Assembly: GCA_000485475.1 (NCBI GenBank)
Contig: AXYY01000019.1
Span: 1 to 12,136 of the forward strand
Direction of reading: 5' to 3'
Source: Candidatus Ancillula trichonymphae ImTpAt
GTDB taxonomy: Bacteria > Actinomycetota > Actinomycetes > Actinomycetales > Bifidobacteriaceae
DNA: 12,136 nt
Every line of letters begins with the position of its first letter. Position 1 is the first letter of the stretch. Positions 7,199 through 12,136 of the stretch are shown in pieces. Below the pieces are notes generated by a model. The model was given only the letters and a program-made list of their open reading frames with translations, was not told where the DNA came from and did no database searches. Both the position numbers and the translations under genes were made by a program.

Positions 7199-8284
7199 AT
7201 CAGTTTCAGGTGCAATTTCGTAAATCTTCAGGTAGATCTTTAGAAGAGTTGATAGGGTCGCAGTAACTGGGAGCGCCAGAAACGCACCAAGAGGGCCGAA
7301 GAGGTAGCCAAATGACAACACTGCAAGAAATGTTACAGCTGGATTTAGTTGAAGAGTTTCTGCGCTGACTTTCGGCAAGAATATGAAGTTCTCAATTTGC
7401 TGGTAGATTACCAAAAAAACTAGAACAATAACCGTTACAACGAGCCCCTTTAAACTCAGGCACACAAGAACAGGTAACGCACTTCCAATATATGCACCAA
7501 TCGTCGGAATGAACTGTGATATAACTCCAACAAATAGTCCTAGTGGTAGATAAAATGGAATGTCCATAATTTTCAGGAAGATGGATGTGACAACAGTTGA
7601 TATTATGGCAAGTATAAGTCTAGAGTCTAAGAAAGCTGCAACTTTTGAACTCACTATTGACATGGTCTCGCGGATTTTCAGCTGTTTTTGCGTTGGAAAG
7701 TGCCGCACAACCAAGTTTCTGAACCTGTCTCCTTGCGAGCTCAAGTAGTATATGAGCATGATTGCAGTTATTGTGTTGATCAGCGTCGCAAATAGTGATA
7801 TACCCGCACCAACTGCCTGCGATCCTATTTCATTAGCGTATTTTATGAACAACTGCTCAGTAATTTCACTTCCAGTTGGTAGTTCGAACTTAAATTCCTC
7901 ATGCACAAACTTTTGCAGTGACACATACGAATCCGGAATATCGTTGAGCAGTGCGGTTAGTTGTGAGATTAGGAGTCCTCCAAAGAGCACCATTATGAGT
8001 ATAATAGCTGCCAGAATTGCGAAGATGCATAACGCAGCGCCTACACTTTTCTTCACTCCCTTTGATGCCAAAAAATTTACGAGCGGTTCAAGTGTAACAC
8101 CAAAAAAGTAGGCAATAATTACGACCGAAATAATAGACGAAAGTTGGTTGATTGCATACCAAATGAAAATACCACCAAAGATAAACAGCGTAATCCTCAT
8201 CAATATAACATTCGTCCACCTTCCAATTTCCTTATTGTCACCGTCTTCAGTAAAAAGCTTACTCAGATTTAGTTTTCCGCTCAA
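7178..8284 (-). CDS. AI-2E/PerM family membrane permease
   Basis: This is a multi-pass membrane protein of the AI-2E transporter (PerM/YdiK/YueF) family. Members are linked to export of autoinducer-2 or to Na+/H+ exchange, but the substrate here is unknown. The 368 residues are typical in length. Paired hydrophobic segments lie near 27-65, 78-106 and 155-182, and several more between 220 and 350. Family landmarks include the AYFFGVTLEPLVNFL region, GLFVGVISQFIPTIGAYIGSALP, and near the C terminus FIFLPKVSAETLQLNPAV and GPLGAFLALP. Translation appears to start at TTG 8284: no ATG or GTG is placed suitably, and a perfect AGGAGG lies four bases upstream (8294-8289). The promoter is the minus-strand half of the palindrome at 8301-8319. 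The last 21 nt overlap the prenyl synthase gene tail to tail. Confidence 0.9.
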   Translation of the reverse strand: MSGKLNLSKLFTEDGDNKEIGRWTNVILMRITLFIFGGIFIWYAINQLSSIISVVIIAYFFGVTLEPLVNFLASKGVKKSVGAALCIFAILAAIILIMVLFGGLLISQLTALLNDIPDSYVSLQKFVHEEFKFELPTGSEITEQLFIKYANEIGSQAVGAGISLFATLINTITAIMLIYYLSSQGDRFRNLVVRHFPTQKQLKIRETMSIVSSKVAAFLDSRLILAIISTVVTSIFLKIMDIPFYLPLGLFVGVISQFIPTIGAYIGSALPVLVCLSLKGLVVTVIVLVFLVIYQQIENFIFLPKVSAETLQLNPAVTFLAVLSFGYLFGPLGAFLALPVTATLSTLLKIYLKIYEIAPETDLGKVDG

Positions 8285-8288
8285 AATG

Positions 8289-8294
8289 CCTCCT
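8289..8294 (-). promoter_or_regulatory. Ribosome binding site of the AI-2E family gene
   Basis: On the minus strand this reads AGGAGG, a perfect Shine-Dalgarno core, with four bases to the TTG start. It decides the start codon choice, since no ATG follows at a usable distance. Confidence 0.7.
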
Positions 8295-8300
8295 AAAATA

Positions 8301-8309
8301 TGCTATAAT
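8301..8309 (+). promoter_or_regulatory. Extended -10 promoter of the glycosyltransferase (left half of palindrome)
   Basis: TGCTATAAT is an extended -10 box ending 9 bases before the glycosyltransferase ATG at 8319. Transcription would start at about 8316, giving a leader of two or three bases, so the message is effectively leaderless. No convincing -35 box is seen; TCAAAA lies at that distance. The box is one half of the 19-bp perfect palindrome 8301-8319. Confidence 0.7.
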
Positions 8310-8310
8310 G

Positions 8311-8340
8311 ATTATAGCATGAGTAGATTAACGGTGTCAA
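8311..8340 (-). promoter_or_regulatory. Consensus promoter of the AI-2E family gene (right half of palindrome)
   Basis: Read on the minus strand: TTGACA at 8340-8335, an 18-nt spacer, then TATAAT at 8316-8311, with TGC directly before the -10. The -35 box lies inside codons of the divergent glycosyltransferase gene. The predicted start near 8304 leaves a leader of about 20 nt carrying AGGAGG. Confidence 0.78.
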
Positions 8341-9248
8341 TAGTCGTACCTGTGTATAATGAGAATGCGATTATTAGGCAGTGCCTTGCTGCTGCTTTAA
8401 ATCAACGGCTGAAACCGCTGGAAATAGTTGTGGTCAACAATATGTCAACTGATGACACCGAACAACTGGTGCAAGATTTCGCGCGCGAATACAAAAGTGC
8501 GGGTGGTACGGTTGACATACGGCTCGTCCAGGAAAATGCTAGACAAGGTATGATTCCAGCCCGTAACACTGGTTTTGAGGCTGCAGTTGGTGATATTCTG
8601 GGCAGAATTGATGCGGACACTTTAATTTGTCCGGGCTGGACACAAGCAGTTGTTAATGCGTACACTAGTGATTCCAAAGTCATGGGTGTAACTGGTCCCG
8701 TCACGTACTACGACATGCCAATGCGGCGGTTCGCACTTCGTAGAGATAATGAGATTCGTAAGGCAATCCAGCTGTTTTCGCAGAGGAAAGACGTCATACT
8801 CTTCGGTTCGAACATGTCCATAAGAGCTAGGGCGTGGAAAGCGCTTGGGCGCGAGTTTTGCTTGGACCTCGAAGACAAGTTGCATGAAGATGTTGACATA
8901 ACTGTTCACTTCAAGAAGCACGGCTACAAGATTGTGTACGCAGAAAAAATGGTTGCTGGAGTTAGTGCGCGCCGCATTGAGAACAGGCGCAAGGATTTCA
9001 TCAAGTATCAAAATAAGTTGACAAATACATATGCGCATCACAACGAGAAGTCTAGATCTGCGCGCATTGCGAAGGCGGTGTTTTTATCGATATACTTCCC
9101 GCTGCACGCACTACGGTATATATATTCAGGCTACTACAAGAAAATTCAAACGGAATGCGAGATGGATCTGTGGAGTCCAAATGGTAAAATGTCTCCACTT
9201 TCGCACAGAGCACACACTAAGCTGAACATGAAGTCAAAAACGAAATAG
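8319..9248 (+). CDS. Family 2 glycosyltransferase
   Basis: This enzyme transfers a sugar from a nucleotide-sugar donor, probably to a cell-envelope glycolipid or polysaccharide precursor; donor and acceptor are unknown. I choose ATG 8319 because GT-A homology starts at once (RLTVSIVVPVYNE) and a promoter -10 box ends 9 bases before it. An open frame continuing upstream to 8148 runs through the promoter and the divergent gene and is not credible. The 309 residues show a GT-A fold: IVVVNNMSTDDT, the ENARQGMIPARNTGFEAA segment, the metal-binding DAD at 98-100, and the acceptor-side ED-x-D (HEDVDITVHFKKHG, E190/D191/D193). The C terminus is basic, with one hydrophobic stretch (about 249-268) that could touch the membrane. 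It ends 24 bases before the convergent menA stop. Confidence 0.9.
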   Translation: MSRLTVSIVVPVYNENAIIRQCLAAALNQRLKPLEIVVVNNMSTDDTEQLVQDFAREYKSAGGTVDIRLVQENARQGMIPARNTGFEAAVGDILGRIDADTLICPGWTQAVVNAYTSDSKVMGVTGPVTYYDMPMRRFALRRDNEIRKAIQLFSQRKDVILFGSNMSIRARAWKALGREFCLDLEDKLHEDVDITVHFKKHGYKIVYAEKMVAGVSARRIENRRKDFIKYQNKLTNTYAHHNEKSRSARIAKAVFLSIYFPLHALRYIYSGYYKKIQTECEMDLWSPNGKMSPLSHRAHTKLNMKSKTK

Positions 9249-9272
9249 AAGTACGTAAAACAACTAGTTGCA

Positions 9273-10172
9273 TCAAAATATTAAGATAACAGTTAAGACA
9301 AACCCTAGAAGTGTATTGTATATGAATGCATCTTTATAGTTCTGCTCCTTTAAGTTTATAAATTGACGAATATTGATAAGAATTACTAAAAATATGCACG
9401 AAATTGTTAATAAATAAATTCTAGTTGTGATAAACGCTATTAGACTTGCTAGTAGAGTGGTTGAAATATATACAATTACACCTCTTTTTGCGCCAAGTTT
9501 TACCATTATTGTGCGTTTTTGGGCTTGAGAATCAGTTTGAATATCACGCAAATTGTTTATCATCAACATTCCAGCAATTACTAGTCCAATGGAAACTGCT
9601 TTTAGAACGATTTTTCCAAGACCTTGATATGTACAGGTGATTTGCCCACCTAGTTCAATGTAATATGTTCCAAGTGTTCCAACCGATCCGAAGAATGTGA
9701 ATACTGCAAGTTCTCCAAAACCACTATGTCCATACGGGCGCTTCGATCCTGCATACGCATAAAGTGCAACCAGTGATACAATTCCAATGATTAGCATAAC
9801 TACTTTTGATGCGAAGTCTAGTGGAGTAAGATTTACTAGTGTTAAACCAGTTATTGCGCCCATCGTTGTATTGAAGAAAAATCGCTTCTTGTATACTTCA
9901 GACTCCAAATTTGGCCTGGATTCAACCTCAAGTGTTTTGTCCTTGTACTTGTCAACCCCGTTGATCGAGTCGTAGTACTCATTAGCATAGTTTGATCCAA
10001 GTTGAAGAAAGATTGCAACTAGCAAACACAGCACAAATAGCGGGATTGCCGATGCAACTGCTGCTTTTTTCTCAAGTTGTAGTGTTTCCACCGCATTTAG
10101 ACCGCCGATTATTACTGGAAGATAACTTGCCCAGAGGCTCAACGGCCGCAGATTTTTGATGAAGTTAAGCAT
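9273..10172 (-). CDS. menA: 1,4-dihydroxy-2-naphthoate polyprenyltransferase
   Basis: MenA is a UbiA-superfamily membrane enzyme that joins the prenyl chain to 1,4-dihydroxy-2-naphthoate, the step before MenG. The 299-residue frame is uninterrupted and of normal length, with about eight hydrophobic segments. The N-terminal NLRPLSLWASYLPVIIGG is typical. The first metal-binding motif, usually NDYxD, reads NEYYD (64-68), with the next Asp at 74. The second is intact: NNLRDIQTD (D210, D214), then KRTIMVKLG. GELAVFTFFGSVGTLGTYY is a MenA-type signature. The usual GPxR segment after the first motif is replaced by KDKTLEVESRP. The ATG overlaps the aroQ stop by 8 nt (ATGCTTAA), so it is coupled to aroQ. 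It looks intact although the next enzyme, MenG, is broken. Confidence 0.88.
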   Translation of the reverse strand: MLNFIKNLRPLSLWASYLPVIIGGLNAVETLQLEKKAAVASAIPLFVLCLLVAIFLQLGSNYANEYYDSINGVDKYKDKTLEVESRPNLESEVYKKRFFFNTTMGAITGLTLVNLTPLDFASKVVMLIIGIVSLVALYAYAGSKRPYGHSGFGELAVFTFFGSVGTLGTYYIELGGQITCTYQGLGKIVLKAVSIGLVIAGMLMINNLRDIQTDSQAQKRTIMVKLGAKRGVIVYISTTLLASLIAFITTRIYLLTISCIFLVILINIRQFINLKEQNYKDAFIYNTLLGFVLTVILIF

Positions 10173-10674
10173 CCTGAAGCTTTCGGATATATTCAGCCGC
10201 TAGTTCGTAACCAACCACTCCTAATCCAGCAATTGTTCCCGTAACCACTGGTGATACAACAGAATTGTGCCTGAAATCTTCACGCGCATGTGGATTGGAG
10301 ATGTGTACTTCAACAACCGGCACAGACGATGAGCCCAGCATTGCCATAGCATCTCGAAGTCCATATGAGTAGTGTGTGAACGCGCCAGGATTTATTATAA
10401 CACCAGCAGTATTCTGGACATCTTGGAAAATCTCCTGAAACCAACTGATTAGCTCAGCCTCTGAGTTCGTCTGCCGATGCACCAACTTCATGCTGCATTG
10501 ATCTGCGCGCGTGTCTTGCTCTTCCAGCTGCGGTCTCTTCAAGATTGCGCGTTCAACTGCCAAAACAACATCGTCCAGTGACCGGCTACCGTATATTCCA
10601 GGCTCTCGTTTGCCGAGCATGTTCAAATTTGGTCCGTGCAGCAAATATAAGAGTTTACAGCCATGATGATGCAT
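10165..10674 (-). CDS. aroQ: 3-dehydroquinate dehydratase, type II
   Basis: AroQ dehydrates 3-dehydroquinate to 3-dehydroshikimate, step three of the shikimate pathway, as a cytoplasmic dodecamer. All type II landmarks are present: LLHGPNLNMLGKREPGIYG with the catalytic loop Arg23 and Tyr28, QTNSEAELISW, IINPGAFTHYSYGLRDA (N95, H101), VEVHISNPHAREDFRHNSVVSP with the catalytic His124, and the closing GLGVVGYELA. The 169 residues exceed the usual 145-155 because of extra sequence at about 45-66, and the N terminus begins MHHHGCK. It starts three bases after the nusG stop with no clear ribosome site, so reinitiation is likely, and its end overlaps menA. No other aro gene is visible. Shikimate feeds chorismate, the menaquinone precursor, which loosely links it to menA. 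Confidence 0.95.
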   Translation of the reverse strand: MHHHGCKLLYLLHGPNLNMLGKREPGIYGSRSLDDVVLAVERAILKRPQLEEQDTRADQCSMKLVHRQTNSEAELISWFQEIFQDVQNTAGVIINPGAFTHYSYGLRDAMAMLGSSSVPVVEVHISNPHAREDFRHNSVVSPVVTGTIAGLGVVGYELAAEYIRKLQDA

Positions 10675-10677
10675 TTT

Positions 10678-11352
10678 CTAGACTTTTTGCTTCATAATCT
10701 GCTGCAAGCTCAGCTTAACAGGTGTTTCACGACCGAGCAGAGAAAGGAGGACCCAGACTCGTTCATGTGCAACATCAATATCTGAAATAGTTGCATCCAT
10801 GGACTCAAAAGGTCCGCTTGTTACTATTACAGTTTCACCCACTGTGAAGTCAACTTCTACACCGTCACCAGACGCACTACGACCGACGCTAATTGATGGG
10901 TTCACGTCATCAGCCACAACCTCATTAGAGGTGAACTTGATAACAATCGGACCAAGAATTCCTAAAAGTTCCTCGCGAGTTAGCGGAATAGGTTCGTGCA
11001 TTCCTCCAGCATAATCAATGACACCATTTGTTCTGCGCAGTTCTGCGACAGCATCTTTGTTGTAGATATCCATGCACACCAGCAAGTAACCAGGAAGTCT
11101 CGAACGAACAATCTTCTTTTTTATGTTGTCTTTAATCTGCACAACAGTTTCCTCAGGAATAATCACTTCAAAAATAGAATCGCCTAGATTCAGACTAGCA
11201 ACTCGGTTCTCAATGTTCACCTTGACACTTCTTTCGCGTTTAGAATACGTCCGAATAAGCACCCACTCTCCGTCACCTTCAACCGAACTTAACGCTTGTT
11301 CTAGCTTTTCTAGCGCTTCGCTCTCTGCTATTTTCTTGTTGTCTGTCATCAC
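10678..11352 (-). CDS. nusG: Transcription termination/antitermination protein NusG
   Basis: NusG binds RNA polymerase, modulates pausing and Rho termination, and couples transcription to the ribosome. The 224 residues show the NGN domain (about 29-140), with GEWVLIRTYSKRERSVKVNIENR, IPEETVV and PGYLLVCMDI. A linker follows, then the KOW domain (about 168-220), with VDFTVGETVIVTSGPFESMDATISDID and LSLLGRETPVKLSLQQI. An acidic N-terminal extension is normal for Actinobacteria. The start is GTG 11352 or the adjacent ATG 11349; AAAGGA upstream suits either. secE lies just upstream. Downstream, aroQ follows after three bases instead of the ribosomal protein gene rplK, which is unusual. Confidence 0.97.
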   Translation of the reverse strand: MMTDNKKIAESEALEKLEQALSSVEGDGEWVLIRTYSKRERSVKVNIENRVASLNLGDSIFEVIIPEETVVQIKDNIKKKIVRSRLPGYLLVCMDIYNKDAVAELRRTNGVIDYAGGMHEPIPLTREELLGILGPIVIKFTSNEVVADDVNPSISVGRSASGDGVEVDFTVGETVIVTSGPFESMDATISDIDVAHERVWVLLSLLGRETPVKLSLQQIMKQKV

Positions 11353-11375
11353 AATTATCCTTTACTCAAAACCAA

Positions 11376-11654
11376 CTACTTCGCAAATAGAGCCATAATA
11401 GCTTTACCAATTCCAAAATCAACTATTGTGATGAAAATCATAATTATCAAAACGAAGACCAAAACAACAATTGTATACTCAATGAGTTCATCTTTGGTTG
11501 GAGTTACAACTTTTCTTAGTTCGCTTACAATCTGGCGTATAAACAGTATTACACCCCTTATAGGACCACTTTTTTTCACTCCACTTTCACTTGTGTCTTT
11601 CTTCGCACCGCCATTTTTAGTTATCTTTTCATCGTTATTAAGTTCTTTACTCAT
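11376..11654 (-). CDS. secE: Preprotein translocase subunit SecE
   Basis: SecE is the small essential clamp subunit of the SecYEG export channel in the inner membrane. The 92 residues have a hydrophilic N terminus (1-32), the amphipathic helix FIRQIVSELRKVVTPTKDEL (38-57), which contains the family's conserved ELRKVxxPT motif, and one transmembrane helix (about 60-82). This is the short single-span form of most bacteria. The ATG at 11654 is preceded by AAAGG with a short spacer. It lies between tRNA-Trp and nusG, the standard actinobacterial arrangement, 23 bases before nusG. Confidence 0.96.
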   Translation of the reverse strand: MSKELNNDEKITKNGGAKKDTSESGVKKSGPIRGVILFIRQIVSELRKVVTPTKDELIEYTIVVLVFVLIIMIFITIVDFGIGKAIMALFAK

Positions 11655-11670
11655 ACTACCTTTCTTACCT

Positions 11671-11679
11671 GTTATAGCA
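11671..11679 (-). promoter_or_regulatory. Possible secE promoter, extended -10
   Basis: On the minus strand TGCTATAAC lies 17 bases before the secE ATG, one mismatch from the extended -10 consensus. A weak TTGTGG lies 19 bases upstream. It could add secE-nusG transcription to that coming through the tRNA gene. Confidence 0.4.
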
Positions 11680-11769
11680 GCACCTCCAGCTTACTCCACA
11701 AATCTGTACTGCAAATCCACACCGCAACACACCACCAAGTGCCTTCACGCTACCCCCTCACACAAAAAG

Positions 11770-11840
11770 CAGGGGTACTGGGAATTGAACCCAGGCCGAC
11801 GGTTTTGGAGACCGTAATGATACCATTTCACCATACCCCT
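11770..11840 (-). tRNA. tRNA-Trp (anticodon CCA)
   Basis: The minus-strand sequence folds into a complete cloverleaf of 71 nt. The acceptor AGGGGTA pairs with TACCCCT, and the D arm is GTGA/TCAT. The anticodon stem ACGGT/ACCGT holds loop CTCCAAA, giving anticodon CCA. The variable loop is CGGC, the T arm is CTGGG-TTCAATT-CCCAG, and G is the discriminator base. The 3' CCA is not encoded; GCTTTTT follows. It is transcribed from a consensus promoter about 50 nt upstream, and secE follows. Confidence 0.97.
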
Positions 11841-11892
11841 CTAAGTCAAGTTGCACTTACTGGTTGTTTTCAGTAGCAAGCGGATCGAGTTT

Positions 11893-11921
11893 ATTATAGC
11901 ACATACTTTTGGATTTGTCAA
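11893..11921 (-). promoter_or_regulatory. Consensus promoter of tRNA-Trp and the secE-nusG-aroQ-menA run
   Basis: On the minus strand: TTGACA (11921-11916), exactly 17 nt, then TATAAT (11898-11893), with TGC directly before the -10. All twelve core positions match the housekeeping sigma consensus. Transcription should start near 11886, about 46 nt before the tRNA 5' end. Confidence 0.88.
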
Positions 11922-11978
11922 GGAGCTTCTTAAAATAATGCATCCGGTAGTTTTGTGCACTCAAGTTATTAATGCATG

Positions 11979-11987
11979 TGATATAAT
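11979..11987 (+). promoter_or_regulatory. Extended -10 promoter of priA
   Basis: TGATATAAT is a perfect extended -10 box. Its last base is six bases from the priA ATG at 11994, so the predicted start of transcription coincides with the start codon. No ribosome site and no clear -35 are seen. Confidence 0.7.
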
Positions 11988-11993
11988 AAGCGC

Positions 11994-12136
11994 ATGTCAA
12001 GTGTTTTTCTGCGTGTCGCAGTTTTGGGCGTTCCAGTACATCTGGGGGAGTTGTTTGACTACTTGCCACCCAAAAAATTTAAGCACAATGCTAGTGCGGG
12101 TGATCGCAGCGCAGAACACGCGGAGGATGGTGTGCG
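11994..12136 (+). CDS. priA: Primosomal protein N' PriA (N-terminal fragment, runs off the window)
   Basis: PriA restarts stalled replication forks by recognising branched DNA and loading the replicative helicase. Only 47 codons are in the window. After ATG 11994 the sequence reads FLRVAVLGVPVHLGELFDYLPPK. This matches the opening of the PriA 3'-DNA-binding domain, typically RVxVDxPLxxxFDYLVP. The residues after position 28 (FKHNASAGDRSAEHAED) are hydrophilic and diverge from typical family members. The frame stays open to the window end. The start is fixed by the extended -10 box immediately upstream and by the homology beginning near residue 5. The helicase domain is not visible, so it cannot be checked. 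It diverges from the tRNA-Trp promoter. Confidence 0.72.
   Translation, partial: MSSVFLRVAVLGVPVHLGELFDYLPPKKFKHNASAGDRSAEHAEDGV

Noticed and set aside
8148..8318. Upstream extension of the glycosyltransferase frame.
   Set aside because: It passes through the divergent gene, its ribosome site and the promoter palindrome; family homology starts at 8319.
9261..9270. CAACTAGTTG, a perfect palindrome between the convergent glycosyltransferase and menA genes.
   Set aside because: With no loop it gives at most a three-pair stem, too weak for a terminator; a 10-bp palindrome is expected by chance at this scale.
9950..9985. NEYYD in place of NDYxD in MenA as a sign of inactivation.
   Set aside because: Glu for Asp is conservative and the second motif is intact; it is not enough to call the gene dead.
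10654..10674. MHHHGC start of AroQ resembling an affinity tag.
   Set aside because: There are only three histidines in a natural, coupled gene context; this is coincidence.
11857..12069. Open frame on the minus strand across the tRNA promoter and the priA start.
   Set aside because: It covers a consensus promoter and overlaps the PriA start antisense, with no recognisable protein features.
1..12136. CRISPR arrays, insertion sequences, phage or defence genes.
   Set aside because: No spaced direct repeats, terminal inverted repeats, transposase, integrase or defence-type domains were seen on either strand.

Overview
The window looks like chromosomal DNA from a reduced-genome actinobacterium. 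Base composition is moderate (about mid-40s percent GC by eye), genes are packed with short overlaps, and several proteins carry actinobacterial signatures: the DGFGVVHRK segment of Pgk, the SCO1389/PgsA2-like CDP-alcohol phosphatidyltransferase, a membrane-anchored HtrA with a long cytoplasmic tail, and the tRNA-Trp/secE/nusG linkage. A Tropheryma-like member of the Micrococcales is a reasonable guess. This is inference; no rRNA or species marker is present.

Left part, plus strand (1-3707): the lower-glycolysis genes gap (5' end missing), pgk and tpiA, followed by a CDP-alcohol phosphatidyltransferase. A hairpin lies between gap and pgk, pgk and tpiA overlap by 8 nt, and an intrinsic-terminator-like hairpin sits about 95 nt after the last gene.

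Middle, plus strand (3873-7198): a TATAAT promoter, an HtrA-type membrane serine protease, then two menaquinone-pathway genes in decay. These are a frameshifted demethylmenaquinone methyltransferase (menG) and a shortened polyprenyl diphosphate synthase. The latter runs 21 nt into the 3' end of a convergent AI-2E/PerM-family permease gene. That permease and a family 2 glycosyltransferase diverge from a 19-bp perfect palindrome that carries an extended -10 box on each strand.

Right part, minus strand (11921 down to 9273): a textbook promoter drives tRNA-Trp(CCA), followed by secE, nusG, aroQ and menA in tight succession. The usual secE-nusG-rplK-rplA order is broken, with aroQ-menA directly after nusG. 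Diverging from the tRNA promoter, an apparently leaderless priA begins at 11994 and runs off the end of the window.

How the genes fit together: the window holds central carbon metabolism, phospholipid synthesis, envelope proteolysis, protein export and transcription elongation, shikimate-pathway and menaquinone genes. The most notable signals are the apparent partial collapse of menaquinone synthesis (menG broken, prenyl synthase shortened, menA still open), the palindromic shared promoter, the repeated TGnTATAAT promoter form with leaderless starts, and a triosephosphate isomerase with an unusual catalytic loop. I found no CRISPR array, insertion sequence, phage gene or defence system.
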